A stretch of 64,000 bases of DNA from Flavicella marina (GTDB taxonomy: Bacteria; Bacteroidota; Bacteroidia; Flavobacteriales; Flavobacteriaceae), in contig NZ_VYVA01000004.1 in the NCBI RefSeq assembly GCF_009193215.1, positions 124,001 to 188,000 of the forward strand, read 5' to 3'. Below the pieces are notes generated by a model that had not been told where the DNA came from, searched no databases, and saw nothing but the letters and a program-made list of their open reading frames with translations. The translations under genes were made by a program, and so were the position numbers. This document shows positions 28,894 through 36,992 of the stretch, piece after piece. How positions within the stretch are numbered: position 1 is the first letter of the stretch; the number at the start of each line of letters is the position of its first letter.

Positions 28894-29217
28894 TTGAGCG
28901 ATCCAAACCTAAACTACATCAAGGAACTGAGTGGTGGAGATGTAGAATTCGAAAAGAAAATAGTTACTATCTTAAAAGAAGAACTTCCTGTTGAAATACA
29001 TGCGTATTTCAAACACTTCAGAAACCAAGATTTTATAAAAACTGCTGAGATAGTACATAAGATAAAGCATAAAATAAGTATATTAGGCCTAGAAAAAGGT
29101 TGTCAAATTGCAAATCTCTACGAGCAAAAACTCAGAGAAGAAAAAACAGAAGGAAACCAACGGTTTGAAATACTACTAGAGCAAATGACACTTTTTCTTA
29201 AAAAAGTAACACTATGA
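28894..29217 (+). CDS. HPt phosphotransfer protein
   Basis: 107 residues, an all-helical Hpt domain. The phosphorylatable His is probably His55 in AEIVHKIKHKISILGLEKG, matching the Hpt pattern AH-x-L/I-K-x4-LG. It starts with TTG 7 bp after the kinase stop and overlaps the LytTR regulator start by 4 bp. With a kinase that lacks its own receiver, a separate receiver (25876) and a downstream LytTR regulator, it completes a four-step relay with every module on its own polypeptide. The relay order is inferred. Confidence 0.85.
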   Translation: MSDPNLNYIKELSGGDVEFEKKIVTILKEELPVEIHAYFKHFRNQDFIKTAEIVHKIKHKISILGLEKGCQIANLYEQKLREEKTEGNQRFEILLEQMTLFLKKVTL

Positions 29218-29921
29218 AAAAATGCATTTTAATCGATGATGACGCATCTGCAAGATTGATTATCCAACAGCTAATTATAAAAACTGAAAACCTTGAAATT
29301 GTTGGCGAATTTGAAAATGCTATTGAAGCAATTAAATATCTAAACGAAAACACAGTAGATGTTATATTTTTGGATATTCACATGCCTACATTCTCGGGAT
29401 TCGATTTTATAAAAACGCTCAAAACTCCACCAAACATTATCTTGGTTACCTCAGATAGAAATTTTGCTTTAGATGCATTTGAATACAATTGTGTAGTAGA
29501 TTATTTGGTAAAACCTATCGCATATGAGCGCTTTCAAAAAGCATTGAACAAACTAGCTTCTGTTAAAATAAAACCTGAAGTATCTAAAGAAAACACCAAT
29601 TCAAAAACAGAAGACAAGTTGTATGTAAATATCGATCGGAGATTGGTAAAAATCCATATTCCAGACATCTACTTGATTGAAGCCAAAGGTGATTATATAA
29701 ATATTAAAACAGAAGGTAAAAATTACATTGTACATTCGACTTTAAAAAAAATAGAGAATAAGTTACCTGAAGAAATTTTCATCAAAGTTCATAGATCTTT
29801 TATTATAAATTTCAATAAGATAATCGATATAGAAGACAATAGTGTATTAATCAAACAGGATATTATTCCTGTAAGTAGATCTAACAGAAGTGAACTAATG
29901 CGACGTTTGAATCTCTTGTAA
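29214..29921 (+). CDS. LytTR-family response regulator
   Basis: 235 residues. Receiver domain (1-115) with Asp9-Asp10, phosphoacceptor Asp54 (IFLDIHMPTFSGFD) and Lys100 (DYLVKPI), then a LytTR DNA-binding domain (about 135-235) with IYLIEAKGDYINIKT, KVHRSFIINFNKI and IPVSRSNRSEL. LytTR proteins bind pairs of imperfect direct repeats about two helical turns apart. Such paired motifs stand before this operon and before the three transcription units downstream, making this the best candidate regulator of the whole locus. Last gene of the sensor operon. Confidence 0.93.
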   Translation: MKKCILIDDDASARLIIQQLIIKTENLEIVGEFENAIEAIKYLNENTVDVIFLDIHMPTFSGFDFIKTLKTPPNIILVTSDRNFALDAFEYNCVVDYLVKPIAYERFQKALNKLASVKIKPEVSKENTNSKTEDKLYVNIDRRLVKIHIPDIYLIEAKGDYINIKTEGKNYIVHSTLKKIENKLPEEIFIKVHRSFIINFNKIIDIEDNSVLIKQDIIPVSRSNRSELMRRLNLL

Positions 29922-30012
29922 CCGTTTATCGACACAAAACAACCATAGAACGTTTATAGCTCGGTTCTTGGTCGATTAACTTCTGCCTGAGCATCTTTCA
30001 TTACTACTTTTA
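29922..30012 (+). promoter_or_regulatory. Candidate LytTR operator and promoter of the TolC-like/HlyD-like operon (site A)
   Basis: CCGTTTATCGACA (29922) matches the locus motif fully. A weaker copy, CCATAGAACGTTT (29943), starts exactly 21 bp later. A -7-like TACTTTTA (30005-30012, one mismatch) begins 62 bp after the proximal copy. This box touches an in-frame ATG at 30012, favouring the next ATG (30018) and a very short or absent leader. Confidence 0.6.
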
Positions 30013-30017
30013 TGGTA

Positions 30018-31529
30018 ATGAAAGTAATACTTATACATAGTTTCCTGCTGCTGTTTTGCATACAAATTAAAGGACAAAACCTCAACCCGTTGGTCAAGGA
30101 GGCTGAACTATTATTGAATAAAACCAAAACAAAAATTGTTTTCCCTTCAAATGAAGATGCAGAAATAAGTTTTCATCAGGCATTAGAAATCACCAAAAAT
30201 TCTGACGTCAATCAATTAGAAATAGATTTAAAAAAGTACCAAGCCAAACAATTCCATCAAGATATTGGATTAAGTTTTAGAGCGGGTGCTGTCTATAACT
30301 TTAGAGAGAGTTATGATCAACAAACGTTTAGCAATAATATTGGTACTGCAAGTATTGGTTTAGAATGGGACCTATTGAAAACTGGTTTACGCCAGAACCG
30401 CATCAGTGAAGAAAAACTACATAACGAAATTACTACACTACATTTAGATTCCTACGCTACCAAAAACCATCTTTGGAGACGACAATTTAGAATCAACATC
30501 AATTTTGTTCTAAATATTGAAACCATTGAATTGTTTCAAAATCATTTGGATTTTGAAAATGAGTATTTTGATTTCTTAAATAAACTATACGTAAAAAAAT
30601 TAATCAATCGAGAGTCATTGCTAAAAGTGAGCAATCAAATTACCGTTTTAGAAAAACAGGTAAAACATTATAAAAACCAAAATAGAATATTACGAGACAG
30701 TATTTCGCCTGCAATATTATCACAACGATCGCTACCTTTCCCTGACCTGGACCTACAAGAATTACAAATTCAAGACAAATGTCAAAGTTTAGAATTAAGA
30801 GAAAAAAACATTGAACTTGATCATCATTATTCGAATGACTACAGTCTTACTCTGATTGCAACCCAAAACTACACCTACTCTAATTTCAGACAGGTATTTT
30901 TTCCGTTAGTTGGCATTAGATTTAGAGCTCCGATACGTTTTAATCAAAAGTCAAATATTATAAAAACCAAAAAACAAATTTTAAGAGCTCAAGAGAAAGA
31001 TAAATCAGTTGGGCAATACAATCAAATAATTACACAGACTAATGCCTATGCAGAGAAAGTGAGAGATCTGCAAAATCAATACAAGTCATGGGAAATTATC
31101 AATGAAAGAATACGTGTTTTGTCGTTGCTAAAAACAGAACTAAATAGCACTGAAAGTGGTTATAGAGTTTTACAGCTAATCGAAAACCAATTTGAAGTTC
31201 TAGAAAACTGTTTGCAATTAAAAAGACAATTGTATGTATTGGTTTCCCAACTGCAGAATTACGAAAACATAGAAAAATCCTGGAGTCCAGTTAGATTTGG
31301 TCAAAATAAATCTAACGAAATCTTCAAGTTAGAAAAGAGCGAAGTTTTCTCAATGGAATTTCAAATTCAATACATTCAAGCCAAAAAACTTAACAATATC
31401 GTTATTTCTGACGAAACACTTAACAACCAATTAAATCAAGAGAATATTCATTTCTCTGTAGCCCAAGACCAAAACATAAAAACGGTAGCAGAGTTAATCC
31501 AAAAAGATTTACAAACGATTAAAAAATAA
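30018..31529 (+). CDS. TolC-like outer-membrane channel protein
   Basis: About 503 residues with a signal peptide (MKVILIHSFLLLFCIQIKGQ) and two long heptad-rich helical regions separated by beta segments, the layout of TolC/OMF proteins. Motifs are weak and the primary sequence is divergent, so this rests on architecture and on the HlyD-like neighbour 4 bp downstream. The ATG at 30018 is preferred over 30012 because the latter overlaps a predicted -7 box. Expected role: periplasm-spanning exit duct for the polysaccharide made by the products of the next operon. No inner-membrane ABC, RND or MFS pump is encoded beside it. Confidence 0.72.
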   Translation: MKVILIHSFLLLFCIQIKGQNLNPLVKEAELLLNKTKTKIVFPSNEDAEISFHQALEITKNSDVNQLEIDLKKYQAKQFHQDIGLSFRAGAVYNFRESYDQQTFSNNIGTASIGLEWDLLKTGLRQNRISEEKLHNEITTLHLDSYATKNHLWRRQFRININFVLNIETIELFQNHLDFENEYFDFLNKLYVKKLINRESLLKVSNQITVLEKQVKHYKNQNRILRDSISPAILSQRSLPFPDLDLQELQIQDKCQSLELREKNIELDHHYSNDYSLTLIATQNYTYSNFRQVFFPLVGIRFRAPIRFNQKSNIIKTKKQILRAQEKDKSVGQYNQIITQTNAYAEKVRDLQNQYKSWEIINERIRVLSLLKTELNSTESGYRVLQLIENQFEVLENCLQLKRQLYVLVSQLQNYENIEKSWSPVRFGQNKSNEIFKLEKSEVFSMEFQIQYIQAKKLNNIVISDETLNNQLNQENIHFSVAQDQNIKTVAELIQKDLQTIKK

Positions 31530-31533
31530 TCTG

Positions 31534-32550
31534 ATGAAAAAATTCACATACAAATCAAACAAAGCCATCATAAGGACTTTAAAAGAACCTGTAATCAAAA
31601 AAAAGAAATTCAATTTTGACAGGGTAATTTTTATAATTCTTCTCCTAGGATTGTTTTTTTGGGGAACAAGTTTCCTTTACAAAAAAGTATTCTGGATTGA
31701 AGGTAATGGGCAAATGTTAATGAAAAAAGTTGATGTAAACTTCACAACTGACATTCGAGTAAAAGGCATTCACATTTTTGAGGGAGATACCGTGAAAATT
31801 GGAGACACTCTGTTTAATTATTACCAAGATCATTTTGATAGTGATGCTACTTTAGTAATTAAAAACAATGACAAACGAGAGCGTCGGTATAGTGATTTAC
31901 AGAACATTCAAAAAGAAATACATTTAAAAAACCTTGAATTAAGAGCATTTAAAGACAGGTTAACTTATTTAAAATCTCAAGAAAAGAAAATCACAAACTT
32001 AATACTTCTTGATGTGTACACAGTAGACAAGTTAGATACCGTTAACGATCAAATTCAAAGTACAGAAAGCAAAATACGCTTACTTCAAAACGAGCTTTAC
32101 TTTTTAAATCTAGAAAGAAAAAGATTGGCGCCAAATGATGCAAGCACCTATGGTTCTTCATCATACGGAAACACCTACTACTCTCCCATCAAAGGTGTCA
32201 TCGGACAAATTCTAAAAAACAGTGAAGAATCTTGTTATAAAACCGAAAATGTTATGACCATACACGACGTAGAAAAAGTATTCATTAAAGCATATTTCAA
32301 TTTAAAAGATATTGCTCATATCACAAAAGGTGATCTGGTTATTGTAGAATTCCCAGACAAAACAAAATCAAAGGGAATTATCAACAAGCTTTACATATCT
32401 ACCTACGAAGCACCCACAGAGTTTCAAAAAAAATACGAACCAACCGAACGAAACATATTAACCGAGATAATTCCATTGGATAAAACTCAAATCTCAGAAT
32501 GGGGTAAATTCTACAAATTAAACCTCAAAGTAAAAGTCGCCAAATATTAA
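31534..32550 (+). CDS. HlyD-like membrane fusion protein
   Basis: 338 residues. A basic N-terminus and one membrane helix (about 31-50) are followed by a split biotinyl/lipoyl-like domain (DIRVKGIHIFEGDTVKIGDT ... YYSPIKGVIGQIL), a coiled coil between them (about 110-190) and a beta-barrel segment (KVFIKAYFNLKDIAHITKGD). It starts 4 bp after the TolC-like gene. Alginate systems use an HlyD-like periplasmic domain (Alg44) beside a processive synthase, and the same role is inferred here. Followed by a strong terminator, so it is separate from the dehydrogenase operon. Confidence 0.8.
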   Translation: MKKFTYKSNKAIIRTLKEPVIKKKKFNFDRVIFIILLLGLFFWGTSFLYKKVFWIEGNGQMLMKKVDVNFTTDIRVKGIHIFEGDTVKIGDTLFNYYQDHFDSDATLVIKNNDKRERRYSDLQNIQKEIHLKNLELRAFKDRLTYLKSQEKKITNLILLDVYTVDKLDTVNDQIQSTESKIRLLQNELYFLNLERKRLAPNDASTYGSSSYGNTYYSPIKGVIGQILKNSEESCYKTENVMTIHDVEKVFIKAYFNLKDIAHITKGDLVIVEFPDKTKSKGIINKLYISTYEAPTEFQKKYEPTERNILTEIIPLDKTQISEWGKFYKLNLKVKVAKY

Positions 32551-32562
32551 ATAGTGTATCTC

Positions 32563-32590
32563 AAAAAACCTTTCAATGAAAGGTTTTTTT
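32563..32590 (+). terminator. Terminator after the HlyD-like gene
   Basis: AAAAAACCTTT and AAAGGTTTTTT form an 11-bp stem around CAATG, with a T-run from 32584. It separates the TolC/HlyD-like unit from the dehydrogenase operon. Confidence 0.85.
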
Positions 32591-32666
32591 GCATTGTTTC
32601 CAACCAATTAAAATGAGCGCACTAAATCTCTAATAAATCAGTTTAAAATCACCTTTTCTACAAAAA

Positions 32667-32756
32667 CCATTCGTCGACAGAAAACGTTTCTTAGTCTACA
32701 GCTAGGCTTCTCTAAACTAATAATAAAATACAAACTCAAGACTTGAAGTAATTTAG
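32667..32756 (+). promoter_or_regulatory. Candidate LytTR operator and promoter of the dehydrogenase operon (site B)
   Basis: CCATTCGTCGACA (32667), a full motif match, is followed 21 bp later by TTCTTAGTCTACA (32688, 8 of 13). TAATTTAG (32749-32756, one mismatch to the -7 consensus) starts 61 bp after the proximal copy and 47 bp before the ATG. Site A and site B share 17 of 20 bases from ACC onward. Confidence 0.65.
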
Positions 32757-32795
32757 TGGTATCAAATGAAATAATAACTTCTAAATCTAATAAAT

Positions 32796-34163
32796 ATGAA
32801 CGCATTAGCTAAAACACAACAAATCGAAGAAACCGTAAAAAACAACCCAAAACTAGCTTACAGAAAAAGTACTCTTTTCAATGATTTAAAAACTAAAAAA
32901 GAGAATATTGCCGTAGTTGGATTGGGGTATGTAGGCTTACCATTAGCGGTACACATGGCATCAAAATTTAAAGTAATTGGTTACGATATTAGTGAAGACA
33001 AAGTTTTATCGTTAGTACAACACAAAGACCCTTGCGAAGAATTAGCAAGTGAGGAGTTCACTGGTAAAGACATTCAATTTACAGCAAATGCTGAAATTTT
33101 AAAAAATGCTAAATTTTATATAGTAGCAGTTCCAACACCAATCGATCATTTAAAAAAACCCAATCTAACACCAATCAAATCTGCAACTGCAAGTATTGCG
33201 AAACATCTAAAAAAAGGTGACTGTGTAGTATTTGAATCGACTGTATTTCCAGGTTGTACCGAAGAAGTTTGTGTACCAATCTTAGAAAGAATATCACGAT
33301 TAAAATACAATGTTGATTTTACAATAGGTTACTCTCCAGAACGAATTAACCCAGGAGATACAGAACACACATTTACTAAAATCAAAAAAATAGTGTCAGG
33401 AAGCACGAAAGAAACCTTAGATATTATTTCTTCTGTGTATAGTGAAGTAGTGACTGCAGGAGTTCATAAAGCACCAAATATTCAAGTAGCAGAAGCTGCC
33501 AAAGTAGTAGAAAATATTCAAAGAGATGTGAATATTGGTTTGATGAATGAACTATCACAAATTTTCACTGCTTTAAATATCAACACAAAAGATGTACTTA
33601 AAGCTGCTGGAACAAAGTGGAATTTTCACAATTATTTCCCTGGTTTGGTGGGTGGTCATTGTATCGGTGTTGATCCTTACTACTTGATCAACAGAGCAAA
33701 AGAGAAAAGAATCAATCCTAAATTATTAGAACAGGTTCGTGAAATAAATGAAGGAATGATCAAACATATTGTTTTCCAATTATCTAAGCGATTATTCACA
33801 AAAAGAATGCGTAAAGAAAAAGTTTCAATATTGGTAAAAGGAGTTGCATTCAAAGAAAACGTAAACGACATCAGAAACTCTAAAACTGCAGAATTATGTA
33901 TCGAGTTAGAGAAAAAAGGTTTCAACGTCGTTGTCAACGATTACTTGGTGAATGTAGATCAAGTTAAAAGACGCTATGGCATTACAGTAAATAATACAAC
34001 ATCAGAAAAATTTGATGCAATCATTTTAGCTGTCGACCATGAAGATTACAAACATTTAGCTCATTACGATTATTTAAAAAACGGAGATAAAGAGACAATC
34101 ATTTTTGATATCAAAGGAGACAAAAAAGATAAATTTCCTGAAAACATTTATATGTCTTTATAA
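32796..34163 (+). CDS. UDP-N-acetyl-hexosamine 6-dehydrogenase (WbpA/WbpO/TviB type)
   Basis: 455 residues. Rossmann motif VVGLGYVGLPLA (residues 40-51), AVPTP (111-115), STVFPG (148-153), EAAKVVEN with catalytic Lys236, and the nucleophile Cys289 in GLVGGHCIGVDPYYL, which together mark the branch acting on UDP-GlcNAc/GalNAc/ManNAc rather than UDP-glucose. It produces an amino-uronic acid donor by two NAD-dependent oxidations. There is an N-terminal extension of about 30 residues before the Rossmann fold. Co-transcribed with the TackOD1 protein and glycosyltransferase, it likely supplies an acidic sugar for the exopolysaccharide, as GDP-mannose dehydrogenase does for alginate. Confidence 0.9.
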   Translation: MNALAKTQQIEETVKNNPKLAYRKSTLFNDLKTKKENIAVVGLGYVGLPLAVHMASKFKVIGYDISEDKVLSLVQHKDPCEELASEEFTGKDIQFTANAEILKNAKFYIVAVPTPIDHLKKPNLTPIKSATASIAKHLKKGDCVVFESTVFPGCTEEVCVPILERISRLKYNVDFTIGYSPERINPGDTEHTFTKIKKIVSGSTKETLDIISSVYSEVVTAGVHKAPNIQVAEAAKVVENIQRDVNIGLMNELSQIFTALNINTKDVLKAAGTKWNFHNYFPGLVGGHCIGVDPYYLINRAKEKRINPKLLEQVREINEGMIKHIVFQLSKRLFTKRMRKEKVSILVKGVAFKENVNDIRNSKTAELCIELEKKGFNVVVNDYLVNVDQVKRRYGITVNNTTSEKFDAIILAVDHEDYKHLAHYDYLKNGDKETIIFDIKGDKKDKFPENIYMSL

Positions 34164-34191
34164 ACTGACGTTTTCAACAAAAAACTGAGTC

Positions 34192-35568
34192 ATGTTAAAC
34201 ATTTTAAAAAACAACAATTCTAGAAAGATAGTAAACGACGGGTATTCGCTGCTTATGGTCGCTCATGTAAATGAACTTAAACACGAGCAGCTTGAATATC
34301 TTGATGGTTTTGTTATTGACTCAGAAAATCGATCACATGTTCAAGAAATCATCGTACGAATTAGAACTCACAAAAACCTAAAGATTTGTTTGTTACCTAT
34401 TTTCATTAACAATCTGTACAAACAACCTAAAGAATTAGTTCTCCACACCGATGGATATATCAACTTAGAATTAGAATCAAATTATTTTGAGCGTGTTATC
34501 ACCATAGCAAACAGAATAAAAAATATTGAAACACCAAAAACCATTTATGTAAACTCTCTGATTCAGCATAAAACTATCGCGTATCTATATACACGTAATG
34601 CTATTCTAAAGCCTATAGCCGATAGAAAAAGCACGATCGGTTATACGTTTCCTTTTATTTCATTGTACTATAAGCACTACGAATCTATCGTTTTATTAAA
34701 AAACTTAGAGGAAATGAGAACCTTACATTATGTAACGTTCCAACTTAAAGACTATATACACCTTTGTAAATCTTGTGATGGAAATTATTTAAATTTTAGA
34801 GAAGCTTGCCCAAAATGTAGCGGTATTGATATTGTTGCACATGACATGATACACCATTTTGTATGCGCACATGTTGCTCCAGAAAAAGACTTCAAAATCG
34901 AAGATGGATTAGCATGTCCAAAATGTGATAAAAACCTTCGTCACATTGGAATAGACTACGACAAACCATCTACCATCTATTCTTGCAACTGTTGCAATCA
35001 TGAATTTCAAAATGCAAATATGAAAGCACTATGTCTTGACTGTGAAACAGAAAATCAGCTAGAGGAATTATTAGAAAAATCCATAGGGGAATATAGTATT
35101 ACACAAAAAGGTGAAAACATATTATTTGATGCTTCTATAAAAAATCAAATTCAAGAAAACCAAAGCATGAAAATTGGTAGTATGCCTCCTCAACTATTCA
35201 AAATTGTTCTGAACCAAGAAATCAAAAGAATAAAAGCAACCAATGGGTATAGTTATTTTGCGAAAATTGAATTTAGAAATCAACAATTGCAATTGTTGAA
35301 TGATAATGTCAAATCTGCATTGACCAAAGAAATTTCAGGAATCATAAAATCTTATATGGAAGGTCCAGATATTTTATCTGCAGAAAATTTCAATTGCTAT
35401 TATTTAATGCTACCTGACACCCGTGAAGATCAATTACAAAGATTAGAATTAATAGACTACAACTTGGCAAAACTAATCAATGATAATACTACAGGAGATA
35501 ACCAAAAAGTCGAAATTAAAATACATCGAATAGATAAAAACGATACTTTACAAACCTTTTTCTCATGA
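34192..35568 (+). CDS. TackOD1 zinc-ribbon protein with receiver-like and degenerate GGDEF-like flanks
   Basis: 458 residues without membrane helices. The N-terminal part (about 1-115) looks like a receiver-type fold without a clear phosphoacceptor. The centre (about 185-290) is a multi-zinc-ribbon with CxxC pairs at 192/195, 206/209, 242/245, 265/268 and 281/284 plus HHFVCAHVAPEKDF and LRHIGIDYDKPS, matching the TackOD1 output domain first noted in Thaumarchaeota. The C-terminal part (about 310-450) resembles a GGDEF-fold domain (LMLPDTREDQLQRLELIDYN) but has no GG(D/E)EF motif, so no cyclase activity is expected. It overlaps the glycosyltransferase by 4 bp. A regulatory role in polysaccharide synthesis is inferred; no biochemical function is known to me. 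Confidence 0.75.
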   Translation: MLNILKNNNSRKIVNDGYSLLMVAHVNELKHEQLEYLDGFVIDSENRSHVQEIIVRIRTHKNLKICLLPIFINNLYKQPKELVLHTDGYINLELESNYFERVITIANRIKNIETPKTIYVNSLIQHKTIAYLYTRNAILKPIADRKSTIGYTFPFISLYYKHYESIVLLKNLEEMRTLHYVTFQLKDYIHLCKSCDGNYLNFREACPKCSGIDIVAHDMIHHFVCAHVAPEKDFKIEDGLACPKCDKNLRHIGIDYDKPSTIYSCNCCNHEFQNANMKALCLDCETENQLEELLEKSIGEYSITQKGENILFDASIKNQIQENQSMKIGSMPPQLFKIVLNQEIKRIKATNGYSYFAKIEFRNQQLQLLNDNVKSALTKEISGIIKSYMEGPDILSAENFNCYYLMLPDTREDQLQRLELIDYNLAKLINDNTTGDNQKVEIKIHRIDKNDTLQTFFS

Positions 35569-36887
35569 TACCATTAAGCTTACATAACATACTTCCAGAA
35601 TACATGAATTATTGGTTTGTAGTTGGAATACAAAAATTTATTCGCGTTTTTTGGTTTTTCGTGATTTTTGAATTTACGCGTTACATCATTATCGATTATG
35701 TAATCGCAATTCTATTTAAAATATCGTCTAAATCAAGAACAAAGAAATTCGAATTAGCAAGACAGCAACTATTCAACGAAAATCCTTTTGTATCTGTTAT
35801 CATTCCCGGAAAAAACGAAGGAAAACACTTATACAAATTAACACGATCATTAGCAGAACAAACGTTCTCAAATTTTGAATTGATAATCGTCGATGATGGT
35901 TCAGATGATGAAACTCCAATTATTGGAAAAAATCTTGAAAAACTTGGATTAATAGATGTATTCATTAGAAATGACATGCGTGGTGGTAAAGCTTCTGCAG
36001 CAAATCTAGCGTTGCGTTATAGCAAAGGAAAATACATTGTGCATCTTGATGCTGATTGTTCTTTTGATAGAGATGCTATTGAGAAAGTACTTCTTCCATT
36101 TTTTTTCGGTGAAAATATCGCAGCTGTCGGTGGCAACGTAAAAGTAAGAAACTACAAAGAGAGCTTATGCGCAAAACTGCAAGCTATTGAATACTTAAAA
36201 ACTGTATCCATTGGAAGAATAATAACCTCTTATCTAGGAATCTACAAAATCATATCTGGAGCATTCGGTGCATTTAGAAAAGATGTGATTGATAGTATTG
36301 GTGGTTGGGACATCGGTCCAGGATTAGATGGTGACATCACTGTAAAAATCAGAAAATCGGGTTACAATGTATATTTTCAGCCAGATGCAATTTGTTTGAC
36401 AAATGCACCAGCAAAATTTAAAGTCTTGACCAAACAAAGACTTCGATGGGATAAGTCGATCATTAGATTTAGGGTTCGGAAACACAAAGATGTGTATTTC
36501 CCTTCTGCGAATTTTAATTGGCTGAATTTTATAGCACTTTTCGAAAATGTATTTTATAATGTGGTCTTAGATTTACTATGGTGGGTATACATAATTGATA
36601 TAATTGTCAACTACAGCAGTTCATTAAAATTTATAATCCCCATGAACTTCACCCTGTATTTTGTTATGTCGTACGTTCAAATGCTAAGCATCTACATTTT
36701 TTCGGAACGACGTGAAGAAGAAAAATATTTATGGCCATATGTAATTTTAATGACCATCTATACGGGAACCTACTTAAGAATTGTAAGAACTGTTGCCTAT
36801 TACAAAGAGTTCTTTTTTAAAAGATCTTTTGAAGACCCGTGGAATCCTTACAAGTCGTCGATTCAAGCGAAGAGAGCTGGACTTTAA
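35565..36887 (+). CDS. Processive family 2 glycosyltransferase (polysaccharide synthase)
   Basis: 440 residues. One N-terminal helix (about 20-48), a GT-A domain (about 75-310) and three to four C-terminal helices, as in NodC, PgaC, HasA and Alg8 synthases. Motifs: VSVIIPGKNEGKHLYKL and IIVDDGSDDETP (UDP site), VHLDADCSFD (DxD), GLDGDITVKI (usual place of the TED/GED motif) and KQRLRWDKS, the QxxRW signature of processive synthases. It likely polymerises a sugar at the inner membrane and extrudes it into the periplasm. It overlaps the TackOD1 gene by 4 bp. Polymer identity is unknown, but the dehydrogenase in the operon suggests an acidic (amino)uronate. Confidence 0.9.
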   Translation: MIPLSLHNILPEYMNYWFVVGIQKFIRVFWFFVIFEFTRYIIIDYVIAILFKISSKSRTKKFELARQQLFNENPFVSVIIPGKNEGKHLYKLTRSLAEQTFSNFELIIVDDGSDDETPIIGKNLEKLGLIDVFIRNDMRGGKASAANLALRYSKGKYIVHLDADCSFDRDAIEKVLLPFFFGENIAAVGGNVKVRNYKESLCAKLQAIEYLKTVSIGRIITSYLGIYKIISGAFGAFRKDVIDSIGGWDIGPGLDGDITVKIRKSGYNVYFQPDAICLTNAPAKFKVLTKQRLRWDKSIIRFRVRKHKDVYFPSANFNWLNFIALFENVFYNVVLDLLWWVYIIDIIVNYSSSLKFIIPMNFTLYFVMSYVQMLSIYIFSERREEEKYLWPYVILMTIYTGTYLRIVRTVAYYKEFFFKRSFEDPWNPYKSSIQAKRAGL

Positions 36888-36902
36888 AAAGTAAACAAAC
36901 CA

Positions 36903-36971
36903 CCATTCGTCTTTACAAAATCGTCAGTCGACGAAAATTCTACAATCCAGCGGTAGTAAAAAGTAATTTTA
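36903..36971 (+). promoter_or_regulatory. Candidate LytTR operator and promoter of the DUF4114 gene (site C)
   Basis: CCATTCGTCTTTA (36903, 10 of 13) starts 61 bp before TAATTTTA (36964-36971, one mismatch to the -7 consensus). No good second copy exists 21 bp upstream. A TCGTCAGTCGACG block at 36921 (8 of 13) is out of register. Confidence 0.5.
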
Positions 36972-36992
36972 CTCAAACAAAAACCTACAATT

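Noticed and set aside
29902-29957. ACGTTT-type direct repeats near 29902 and 29949 as the LytTR site
   Set aside because: Spacing to the other copies is 19 or 28 bp, and the first copy lies in coding sequence; the CCNTTYRYCGRCA register gives consistent 21-bp and 61-bp spacing at the other sites instead.
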